Below, piece after piece: positions 33,037-40,223 of a DNA stretch of 43,446 nt. Under the pieces are notes generated by a model, which saw only the letters and a program-made list of their open reading frames with translations, searched no databases and was not told where the DNA came from. The stretch is from Deltaproteobacteria bacterium (GTDB taxonomy: Bacteria > Desulfobacterota > Desulfobacteria > Desulfobacterales > Desulfosalsimonadaceae), in contig JAADHK010000101.1 of NCBI GenBank assembly GCA_013151835.1, positions 1-43,446 on the forward strand. The letters are read 5' to 3'. A program made the translations under genes and the position numbers. Position 1 is the first letter of the stretch; every line of letters starts with the position of its first letter.

Positions 33037-34008
33037 ATGACCACACCCAAAAAAGACTATTCCACCTGCCGCATCGAGGCAGGCGATTATTCGGATTTTC
33101 GCAAAAAACTGCCGGGTCTGATCAATGCCGCGCTTTCCGGGTGTGCAGCCGATAGATGTTACCTGAACATCGATTTCGAGCCGGTTCCATCTACGGCCGA
33201 TGTCATCGGGCTTTTCGAAATCATCCGTGAAGTGCTGTTCCCCGGATTTTTCACTCAGGAGAAGATCGACCCGGTTAACATTAATTATCACATCGGTCGC
33301 AGGATTTCGGAGCTTTTCGATTCGCTTTCCGACCAGATAAGCCGCAGCATCCGGTATGAATGCTTCAAATATGACCAGGCCTGCACGGAATGCGATATCA
33401 GAGGCTATGAGATGGCGCTTGCCTTTATTGAATCGATCCCGTCAATCCAGGATATTCTCGATACGGATGTCCAGGCCATGTTTAATGGAGATCCGGCCGC
33501 GAAAAGCCATGATGAGATAATATTCTGCTACCCGGGCATCGCCGCGATCACGGCCCACCGTATTGCCCATGAGCTTCATCGCCTGGGCGTGCCCCTGATT
33601 CCGAGGATGATGTCCGAGTATGCCCACCGGATTACCGGGATTGATATCCACCCCGGTGCCACCATCGGGAAAAGCTTTGTCATCGATCACGGCACGGGCG
33701 TTGTCATTGGTGAAACATCCGAAATAGGGGAAAACGTACGCCTTTACCAGGGCGTTACCATAGGGGCGCTGTCGGTGCCTCAGGACCATTGCGACGAGAT
33801 GCGGGGAGAAAAACGGCATCCGACCATCGGAGACAATGTCGTGGTTTACTCCGGGGCCAGCATTCTGGGGGGTGACACGGTCATAGGAGCCGGGTCGGTG
33901 ATCGGCGGGAACGTATGGATCACGGAATCGGTGCCGCCGGATACAACCGTTATCATTGAGACCCCCAGCCTGGTTTATAAGAAGAACCGGGGGAACGGGC
34001 AGTTGTAA
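33037..34008 (+). CDS. cysE: Serine O-acetyltransferase
   Basis: CysE acetylates serine to give O-acetylserine, the acceptor for sulfide in cysteine synthesis. The 323-residue protein has an N-terminal helical domain ending in IAHELHRLGVPLIPRMMSEYAH. A left-handed beta-helix of hexapeptide repeats follows (GATIGKSFVIDHGTGVVIGE, IGENVRLYQGVTIG, IGDNVVVYSGASILG). The long N-terminal part matches the anaerobe EpsC/SAT type. Placed after nifU-nifS, it would refill the cysteine pool that NifS consumes; the operon link is inferred from the spacing. Confidence 0.93.
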   Translation: MTTPKKDYSTCRIEAGDYSDFRKKLPGLINAALSGCAADRCYLNIDFEPVPSTADVIGLFEIIREVLFPGFFTQEKIDPVNINYHIGRRISELFDSLSDQISRSIRYECFKYDQACTECDIRGYEMALAFIESIPSIQDILDTDVQAMFNGDPAAKSHDEIIFCYPGIAAITAHRIAHELHRLGVPLIPRMMSEYAHRITGIDIHPGATIGKSFVIDHGTGVVIGETSEIGENVRLYQGVTIGALSVPQDHCDEMRGEKRHPTIGDNVVVYSGASILGGDTVIGAGSVIGGNVWITESVPPDTTVIIETPSLVYKKNRGNGQL

Positions 34009-34118
34009 TAAGGACGGTGCAATACAAAGGAGCGGATTATGTGCCGGTTCCCGGTTGTCGGTTTGCAGTTACGGTGAAAAACAAAAAATGTTATGAAATC
34101 AAATGATACGATAAAAAA

Positions 34119-34901
34119 ATGAGAACAAAAAAGGTTATCGATTATATCGTAAACTGGTTGAATGATTATTGTGAAAATGCGGGAATGAACGGCTTTGCAG
34201 TGGGCGTTTCGGGCGGCATCGATTCGGCTGTTACGTCAACCCTGTGCGCCCGCACGGGCAAACCGGTCATGGCCGTAAACATGCCGATTCACCAGCCCGA
34301 AGACCAGAAAACACTTGCCGGACAACACATTGACTGGCTTGAAAAGGGATTTGAAAACCTAACGGGTGTAACCGTCGATCTGACCCCTGTTTTTAATTCC
34401 CTTGAAAACACCCTTCCCCAAGAGATCCGGACCGGGCTTCCCATGGCAAATTCCCGCTCGCGCCTGCGCATGATAACGCTCTATGCCTTTGCCGGGCACC
34501 ATAAGCTGCTGGTTGCGGGAACAGGCAACAGGGTGGAGGACTTTGGCGTGGGATTCTTCACAAAGTACGGGGACGGCGGGGTTGATCTCTCCCCCATCGC
34601 GGACCTGATGAAGTCCGAGGTCTATGCGCTTGGCCGGCAACTGGGGATAAGCCGTGCCATCCTTTCGGCGCCTCCCACCGACGGGCTGTGGCATGATAAT
34701 AGGAGCGACGAGGACCAGATCGGCGCTTCCTATGATGAGCTGGAGTGGGCCATGCGCCTTGAAGAAGCCGGCGGGGATGAAAGCTCGCTTTTACCACGGC
34801 AAAAGGAGGTCCTCTCCATTTATCGCAGCTACAACCGTGCTAACCGTCACAAGATGGAGCCGATCCCCGTGGCGAAGATTCCGGATGCCCTGCGCATTTG
34901 A
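34119..34901 (+). CDS. nadE: NAD+ synthase, ammonia-dependent type
   Basis: NadE amidates nicotinate adenine dinucleotide to NAD+. The 260-residue product has the ATP pyrophosphatase P-loop VGVSGGIDSAVTS near residues 28-40. Other motifs are NSRSRLRMITLYAFAG, TGNRVEDFGVGFFTKYGDGGVDLSPIADL and PTDGLWHDNRSDEDQIGASYDELE. There is no N-terminal glutaminase domain, so free ammonia is the nitrogen donor. No clear Shine-Dalgarno precedes the ATG. The gene follows cysE by 110 bp and is 30 bp before the radical SAM gene. Confidence 0.95.
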   Translation: MRTKKVIDYIVNWLNDYCENAGMNGFAVGVSGGIDSAVTSTLCARTGKPVMAVNMPIHQPEDQKTLAGQHIDWLEKGFENLTGVTVDLTPVFNSLENTLPQEIRTGLPMANSRSRLRMITLYAFAGHHKLLVAGTGNRVEDFGVGFFTKYGDGGVDLSPIADLMKSEVYALGRQLGISRAILSAPPTDGLWHDNRSDEDQIGASYDELEWAMRLEEAGGDESSLLPRQKEVLSIYRSYNRANRHKMEPIPVAKIPDALRI

Positions 34902-34931
34902 TCTTGACGGCGACATAAGGCAAATAAAAGC

Positions 34932-35810
34932 ATGAGATATAAAGGACAGATTTTCAGGCCGTTCAGCGAGGCGGATTCCTATTTGCTTCAGTGCACCATC
35001 GGGTGTTCGCATAACCGGTGCACCTTTTGCGGAATGTACAAGGACAGGAAATACCGGATCAGGTCCCTTGATGAAATCAAAGAAGACATCAAAATGGCAA
35101 AGGACCATTATGGGGATATTGAAAAGGTGTTTTTATGCGACGGGGACGCGGTCGCCATTCAAACCGATATCCTGCTTGAAATTTTACATGATCTTCACAA
35201 GACATTTCCGTCTCTCAGGCATGTGGGCACCTATGTGGGGCCGGTCAGCACCCTGAAAAAATCCATGTCCGAACTTACCGCCCTGCGGGCCGCCGGGCTG
35301 ACCAAGGCCTATCTGGGGGTTGAAAGCGGTGATGACCGGGTACTCGGGGATATCAAAAAAGGGGTAACCGCCGCCGAAATGCTTGAAGCCGGTCAGAACC
35401 TGGTTGCGGCGGGCATCAACCTTTCGTCCATGGTTTTGTTGGGAATCGCGGGAAAAGGGGCTCCTTCCCGGGATCATGCAATCGCCACGGCCAGGATCAC
35501 CAATCAGATGAAACCAAGGTATCTTGCGGCATTGACCACCACCCCGGTGCCCGGCACGGTTCTCTATCAAGAATTGGAAAAAGGGCGGTTTGAACTGCCG
35601 GACCCGTTTGAAACGCTTGAGGAGATGCGATTGCTATTTGAACACATCACCATGGATAACCTGAAATTCGTGGGCGTCCATGCTTCCAATTATCTGCCGA
35701 TCAGCGGGACCCTCCAGAAAGATAAGGAAAAAATGCTGGAAAGGGTGAACGCCGTGCTTGAAAACAGGGACCTGTCAGCATTGCGGCCGGAAACGGCGCG
35801 GGGGCTGTAA
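34932..35810 (+). CDS. Radical SAM protein of unknown reaction
   Basis: The 292-residue protein has an N-terminal cluster motif with cysteines spaced C-x4-C-x2-C (GCSHNRCTFCGMYKDRKYR), a pattern used by a group of HemN/Elp3-like radical SAM proteins. GDAVAIQTD and YLGVESGDDRVLGDIKKG follow, the latter being the SAM-binding strand and helix. No auxiliary cluster domain or cobalamin domain is visible, so the substrate cannot be assigned. It follows nadE by 30 bp and probably shares its transcript. Confidence 0.88.
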   Translation: MRYKGQIFRPFSEADSYLLQCTIGCSHNRCTFCGMYKDRKYRIRSLDEIKEDIKMAKDHYGDIEKVFLCDGDAVAIQTDILLEILHDLHKTFPSLRHVGTYVGPVSTLKKSMSELTALRAAGLTKAYLGVESGDDRVLGDIKKGVTAAEMLEAGQNLVAAGINLSSMVLLGIAGKGAPSRDHAIATARITNQMKPRYLAALTTTPVPGTVLYQELEKGRFELPDPFETLEEMRLLFEHITMDNLKFVGVHASNYLPISGTLQKDKEKMLERVNAVLENRDLSALRPETARGL

Positions 35811-35847
35811 AGGCTGTGCCGATACTATTGGTCAACATGGGGCCGCC

Positions 35848-36054
35848 ATGCCTGGGAAAAAACAGAAAATAAGCGTTGAAAAGCTGATCGGGTTTTTTAA
35901 AACTCTTGGCAAATCCGGTGTGGCCCCCGATGTTGCTCATGGTGATGCCGATTATTGCCAATGGAACCAGACCGAGGCCGAATATCGGCAAACACAGGCA
36001 AAATGGCTCGAAGAGGTTGGAAGGCAAAAAAAGCTAAGGGAAAATAAAAGCTAA
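35848..36054 (+). CDS. Small hypothetical protein
   Basis: This frame gives a 68-residue product rich in Lys, Glu and Gln, with LIGFFKTLGKSGVAPDVAH and a Glu/Lys-rich C-terminal helix. I do not recognise a family. The ATG at 35848 is only weakly preceded by a ribosome-binding site. An upstream ATG at 35758 in the same frame would run inside the end of the radical SAM gene. It could be real, since codon use looks like its neighbours, but support is limited. Confidence 0.4.
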   Translation: MPGKKQKISVEKLIGFFKTLGKSGVAPDVAHGDADYCQWNQTEAEYRQTQAKWLEEVGRQKKLRENKS

Positions 36055-36125
36055 ACGTAGACCTGACCCTTTATCGAACAGGCACAACACGGCAGACGGA
36101 CTTTTTTTCAAAATGGAATGAAAAA

Positions 36126-36626
36126 ATGGAAAATTCAGCTCAATATTTAGTTTACCTGTCAGCGCTCTGGATGCCGAAAGTGATCGGGGTTGCAGTGCTT
36201 CTTATTGTTTTTTTTATTCTTGCAAAACTCATGAAAAGGATCATCAATAATGCCGCCGGGCGATTGAAATTAGACGAGAATATCGCTTCTTTGCTTGCCC
36301 GTACAAGCAGTATAGCGCTTACGGTCTTTGGTGTCGTGACCGCGCTCGGAACCCTGGGTATTAACGTATCGGCGCTGGTGGCCGGCCTGGGATTGACGGG
36401 ATTTGCACTCGGCTTTGCATTAAAGGATTCGATTTCCAATCTTCTTTCCGGCATTCTCATATTGCTGTATCAGCCGTTCGAGACGGGAAACCGGATACGG
36501 ATAGCCGGCTACGAGGGGATTGTTGTTGCCATTGACCTGCGTTATACCAAGCTTGAATCCGAGGGGAACAATATCCTAATTCCCAATTCAAAATTGTTCA
36601 CGGATCCGATTATGATAATTTCGTAA
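36126..36626 (+). CDS. Short MscS family mechanosensitive channel
   Basis: The 166-residue protein keeps only the core of MscS. It has one or two N-terminal transmembrane segments (residues 16-36), the TM2/TM3 pair, and the start of the beta domain. The pore helix region has SALVAGLGLTGFALGFALKDSISNLLSGILIL, which matches the Gly/Ala pattern of the MscS pore and its following helix. The end (YEGIVVAIDLRYTKLESEGNNILIPNSKL) matches the beta domain. The C-terminal alpha/beta cage is absent. It should release solutes on osmotic downshock. The truncation may be natural, because small MscS-like proteins of this length are common. Confidence 0.9.
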   Translation: MENSAQYLVYLSALWMPKVIGVAVLLIVFFILAKLMKRIINNAAGRLKLDENIASLLARTSSIALTVFGVVTALGTLGINVSALVAGLGLTGFALGFALKDSISNLLSGILILLYQPFETGNRIRIAGYEGIVVAIDLRYTKLESEGNNILIPNSKLFTDPIMIIS

Positions 36627-36651
36627 AGCCCGGCCCTTCACCCCTATGACG

Positions 36652-36769
36652 CTTAGGGCTCGCGCAGGAATATCGGGAATATTCCGAGCTTTCGCAACGC
36701 AGCCAGGCGGGATGCATCGGCACTTAAAATGTGAAGTTATTTTTGCGTGGGCTTTGCGTGGGCCCTTAG
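36652..36769. repeat. Palindromic repeat element, shortened copy
   Basis: This 118-bp copy is inverted relative to 11812-11977 and shares both ends (CTTAGGGCTCGCGCAGGAAT and, from the right, CTAAGGGCCCACGCAAA). It lacks one palindrome arm of about 58 bp and has an 11-bp duplication near the GCCCACGCAAA end. The right end supplies the TAA stop codon of the adjoining acyltransferase gene, just as the other copy supplies a TAG. Confidence 0.75.
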
Positions 36770-37353
36770 ATTTTACCGCTCATTTGTTCAGGGTTTTTCC
36801 CGGTGACGTTTTTATAAAAGTCCTTAATGACGGCCATGTCCGCATCAATATCACCGGTCGGCATAATAGAGGGGCCAAACCCGCCCGTTTTGCGCCGATA
36901 ATCGACAAATCCCATCACAATCGGCACTTTCGCCCCATTGGCAATATGGTAAAACCCGGTTTTCCAGGCCATGACCTTCTTGCGGGTTCCGGATGGGGGC
37001 ACCACCATGATAAGCCGTTCGTTTTCCTCAAAAGCCTGAATTGTCTGGGCCACCACATTGCCAGCCTTGCTTCGATCAATGGGAATCATGCCAAGCCATT
37101 TGGAACCATATCCAAAAGGCCACCGGAACAATTCTTTTTTTGCCATAAAATATACATTCAGGCGATAAATAAAAGCCAGCAGCATGGTATAGAAAAAATC
37201 CCAGTTGGATGTGTGAGGGGCCGCAATCAGGACATATTTGGGGAAATCAGGCGGGTCGCCTTCCGTCCGCCATCCGAGCATTTTCATGAGCAGCAGGCCG
37301 ATCCAGTGCAGTACGGTCCTTAATATGGGTGTGTCAAAAATAGTATATTGCAT
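36766..37353 (-). CDS. Lysophospholipid acyltransferase family protein
   Basis: The 195-residue protein has the PlsC-type HX4D motif at H47-D52 (APHTSNWDFF). Further blocks are YFMAKKELFRWPFGYGSKWLGMIPIDR and VPPSGTRKK (the EGTR-type site, here with Ser for Glu), then FYHIANGAKVPIVMGFVD. It is shorter than full PlsC but typical of a common bacterial subgroup. It may act on glycerophospholipids or another acyl acceptor. Its stop codon lies in the end of the repeat at 36652-36769, so the native C-terminus may have been trimmed. Confidence 0.88.
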   Translation of the reverse strand: MQYTIFDTPILRTVLHWIGLLLMKMLGWRTEGDPPDFPKYVLIAAPHTSNWDFFYTMLLAFIYRLNVYFMAKKELFRWPFGYGSKWLGMIPIDRSKAGNVVAQTIQAFEENERLIMVVPPSGTRKKVMAWKTGFYHIANGAKVPIVMGFVDYRRKTGGFGPSIMPTGDIDADMAVIKDFYKNVTGKNPEQMSGKI

Positions 37354-37440
37354 GTCGACCTTTCAATATGCGGTGTTTGAGATGTTGGGTACTGGGTATT
37401 CGCAGGATCGCCCACTGTACCGAATTCCCCTCTATCGTGA

Positions 37441-39426
37441 TTAGCAGCTTTTCCCGTCCAGCACGTTTCGGATTGTTTTCGCCAATTTTGCGGTATTAGC
37501 CGGTTTCATAAGAAATTCATTGATTTGAAATTCAGGACCTGGCCGGCCGTTTATCTTGTCGGAAAATCCGGTACACAGGATCACCGGTATATCGGGCCGG
37601 ATTTTTTTGATCTCCCCGGCAAGCATGTCACCACTCATTTTCGGCATGGTCATATCCGTTATGACCAGATCAAACGCATCCGGGGATGATCGAAATGCCT
37701 CCAGAGCGTCAATGCTGCTAACCAGGGCCGTGACCGTATATCCCAGTCGCTCCAGAATTTGTTGCAGCAAGTCTGTAATCATCAGTTCATCGTCCACCAC
37801 AAGTATACGCTCCGTGCCCTTTGGCAAGGGCCCGGCGGACTCGGGCGGCAATTTTTCTGAATGTTGTCGGGTAAGCGGCAAAAAGACATTAAACGTGGTC
37901 CCTTTGCCGGGTTCGCTCTTGACGGTGATGTACCCTTTATGGTGTTTTATGATTCCATGGACCACGGAAAGCCCTAAGCCGGTCCCTTTCCCCTTTTCCT
38001 TTGTTGTAAAATAAGGGTCAAAAATTTTGTAAAGGTTCTTTTCCTCAATCCCGGTTCCCGTATCGCTTACCGTAATGCGCGCGTAATCTCCCGGCGCCGC
38101 GTCCGTGTATTTGTTAGCTGTATTTTTATCAACGGTGACTGGTCTCACATCAACCGCCAGCACGCCACCCGTATCGGACATGGCATGTTTGGCATTAACG
38201 GCCAGGTTGACGATCACCTGATTAATTCGTGTGGGATCAGCCTGAATCACCAGTTGTTCGTTACAGATATTTTCCTTTATTTCAATTGATGTGGGAATCG
38301 TTGACCGGAGCATTTTCAGGGCTTCTTTTACCAGCGAATTGATCCCGAGGGGCCTGGTTTCCGAAGTGTCATGGCGACTTAAGGTTAATAGCTGTTTAAC
38401 CAGTTCTTTAGCGCGGTTTCCGGCGACAAGCGCCTCGGTTAAGTTATCATGCAATACTGTTTTTTTATCCACATCAAATAAAGCAAGTTCCGTGTATCCG
38501 AGAACGCTTGAGAGAATATTGTTAAAATCATGGGCAATGCCGCCGGCCAGAGTGCCTATGGCCTCCATCTTCTGGGCCTGGATGAGCTGATGCCGGAGCT
38601 CCTCTTTTTCCTTTTCGGCCCGCTTGAGTTCAGTGATGTCAGAAATAAACGCAAAGGCTCCCTGAATATTGCCCGATTCATCCCGGATTGTTGTGGCATT
38701 AAAATGGGCCGGCAGGTCTTCGCCGGTCTTTTTTTTCAGGAAAATTTCATAACTGCGATGTTTCGTGCTGGATATCTTTGCGCTTTGCTCAATAAAAATC
38801 TTTTTGTTCTCATCATCAACAAAGTCTAAAGCTGTTTTACCGAGCATCTCTTGTCTGCTGTAGACCAGCATTTTACAAAGGGCCGGGTTGACCTCAATGA
38901 TTTTGCGCTCGGGATTTATCTGCCAGCACCCTTGAGATGTTGTTTCAAGAAGTGTCCGGTATTTTTTTTCGCTCTGCCTTAACTCGGAGGTTCGCTCCTG
39001 TATCAGAGTCTCCAGCAGGCCCTGTTGATCCCTGAGTTTGTCTTCGGCTTTTTTGATTCGTATGGCCGTATTAACCTGAGCGATGAGTACGGATTCATCT
39101 ATGGGTTTGCCAAGAAAGGCATCCGCTCCCGTATCAAGGCCTTTTGTAATGTCTGTTGACTCTGTTTTGATGGCCGTAATCATGATAACGGGAATGTGCG
39201 AGGTCGCTTTATTTGCTTTTAGTTTCGCGCAGACTTCGTAGCCGTCCATTTGCGGCATAATGATATCCAGTAAAATCGTATCCGGCAATTCCTGCTCGGC
39301 CTTTTTGAGTCCTTCAATGCCGGACTGGGCGGTGATAATGGTGCAGTTGGCAATGGAATTTTTCAAAATAGCGGATAATATGATTAAATTATCCTGCCGG
39401 TCGTCAATGGCTAAAATTTTGGTCAT
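37441..39426 (-). CDS. Hybrid histidine kinase, REC-PAS-HisKA-HATPase-REC
   Basis: The 661-residue soluble kinase has a receiver domain first (ILAIDDRQDN; phospho-acceptor Asp54 in LLDIIMPQMDG). A coiled linker and a PAS domain (about 155-275) follow. The HisKA has GGIAHDFNN near residue 306, then an ATPase domain with ITVSDTGTGIEE and GTGLGLSV. The C-terminal receiver begins RILVVDDELMITDL, with Asp in LVITDMTMPKM. With no membrane segments it takes input through the first receiver and the PAS domain. Its start ATG overlaps the vapC stop codon by 4 bp (ATGA), so it is translated from the vapBC transcript. The start at 39426 has GGAG nine bases upstream; the TTG at 39441 would lie in that site. 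Confidence 0.92.
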   Translation of the reverse strand: MTKILAIDDRQDNLIILSAILKNSIANCTIITAQSGIEGLKKAEQELPDTILLDIIMPQMDGYEVCAKLKANKATSHIPVIMITAIKTESTDITKGLDTGADAFLGKPIDESVLIAQVNTAIRIKKAEDKLRDQQGLLETLIQERTSELRQSEKKYRTLLETTSQGCWQINPERKIIEVNPALCKMLVYSRQEMLGKTALDFVDDENKKIFIEQSAKISSTKHRSYEIFLKKKTGEDLPAHFNATTIRDESGNIQGAFAFISDITELKRAEKEKEELRHQLIQAQKMEAIGTLAGGIAHDFNNILSSVLGYTELALFDVDKKTVLHDNLTEALVAGNRAKELVKQLLTLSRHDTSETRPLGINSLVKEALKMLRSTIPTSIEIKENICNEQLVIQADPTRINQVIVNLAVNAKHAMSDTGGVLAVDVRPVTVDKNTANKYTDAAPGDYARITVSDTGTGIEEKNLYKIFDPYFTTKEKGKGTGLGLSVVHGIIKHHKGYITVKSEPGKGTTFNVFLPLTRQHSEKLPPESAGPLPKGTERILVVDDELMITDLLQQILERLGYTVTALVSSIDALEAFRSSPDAFDLVITDMTMPKMSGDMLAGEIKKIRPDIPVILCTGFSDKINGRPGPEFQINEFLMKPANTAKLAKTIRNVLDGKSC

Positions 39427-39830
39427 ATTTTTTCGCTCCAATTTTCAACTATCAGCCCCGGCACCCGGGCAAATTCATTGACATGGTTGGTTACCAGTAT
39501 CAGGCCGGATGCCCTGGCATGGCCGGCAATCATCATATCATAGGGTCCTATGGGCTGACCGGTTTTGTACAGCGCCGCTCGTATCTGCCCGAAATGATAT
39601 GCAGCCTTGATCTCAAGGGGCAACACTTCAAGCCGGGCTATCATTGCCTCAATGTCTCTCAGGTTCCGTTCCACCTGTTGGGAATGTTCCGCGCCAAACA
39701 CCAATTCACCCAGGGAGACAGCAGAAATGCACATTTGGCCTTCATGCTGTTTAAAATGCTGTTTTACCTGTTGTGGGCGGTTTTTCATGGTATAGATGAC
39801 AATATTGGTATCCAGCAGATACTTCAGCAT
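39423..39830 (-). CDS. vapC: VapC-type PIN-domain toxin
   Basis: VapC toxins are PIN-fold RNases, often cutting tRNA. The 135-residue product has the acidic residues D7 (LLDTNIVIY), E42 (SLGELVFG) and D98 (IGPYDMMIAGHA). The TNHVNEFARVPGLIVENW C-terminus is typical of plasmid-type VapC. Its start overlaps the vapB stop by one base (TAATG). Its stop overlaps the kinase start by four bases. The active residues look intact, so it is probably a working toxin. Confidence 0.94.
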   Translation of the reverse strand: MLKYLLDTNIVIYTMKNRPQQVKQHFKQHEGQMCISAVSLGELVFGAEHSQQVERNLRDIEAMIARLEVLPLEIKAAYHFGQIRAALYKTGQPIGPYDMMIAGHARASGLILVTNHVNEFARVPGLIVENWSEKI

Positions 39831-40066
39831 TAAAAAGACTCCCGGAGTTTATCTTCGGGCTGCTTTCGTTCTGTCATAAAATCACTGGAAACGCCCGGTG
39901 CATCAAACCAGTCATCCCAGGACTGGCCTTCCGGAGTGATAATCCGCTTGTTGCCGATTGCCGTGATTTCAACAACCTTCACTGATTCAGGAAAGGCAAT
40001 CTCCTTGGGAAGACGAACCGCCTGACTTCGGTTGTTTTTAAAAATTTTGGTCTGCACATAACCCAT
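39830..40066 (-). CDS. vapB: VapB-type antitoxin
   Basis: The 78-residue protein has an N-terminal AbrB/MazE-like DNA-binding fold (TKIFKNNRSQAVRLPKEIAF, the VapB signature). A C-terminal tail with DWFDAPGVSSDFMTERKQ should bind VapC and mask its active site. Autoregulation with VapC is the family norm. The start at 40066 (MGYVQTK) is preferred over the ATG at 40072, since GGGGGT precedes it at good spacing. The promoter is at 40165-40194. Confidence 0.92.
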   Translation of the reverse strand: MGYVQTKIFKNNRSQAVRLPKEIAFPESVKVVEITAIGNKRIITPEGQSWDDWFDAPGVSSDFMTERKQPEDKLRESF

Positions 40067-40164
40067 CAGCATACCCCCGATAAAGAATTATCCATGTGGT
40101 CTTTTATGTAATTGAAATTCAGAAAACAGGGCATAAAACGCCTATGATCATTTATTTTTCATAC

Positions 40165-40194
40165 ATAATATTAAATTATTTGGGGATATGTCAA
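40165..40194 (-). promoter_or_regulatory. Promoter of the vapBC-kinase operon
   Basis: TTGACA (40189-40194, minus strand), 18-bp spacer, TATTAT (40165-40170). The region between it and vapB contains a TATGATCAT near-palindrome close to 40143-40151 that could be the VapB operator. Confidence 0.6.
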
Positions 40195-40223
40195 GAGTAT
40201 ATCCCTTCCGTCCAATCCCCAAT

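Noticed and set aside
34093-34122. Nine-codon upstream frame ending on the nadE start (ATGA overlap)
   Set aside because: Neither start has a clear ribosome-binding site and the A-rich sequence makes such an overlap likely by chance; too little to call a leader peptide.
36646-37323. Plus-strand frame of 225 codons opposite the acyltransferase
   Set aside because: It begins in the palindromic repeat and runs antisense to a gene with an intact HX4D motif, so it is a shadow.
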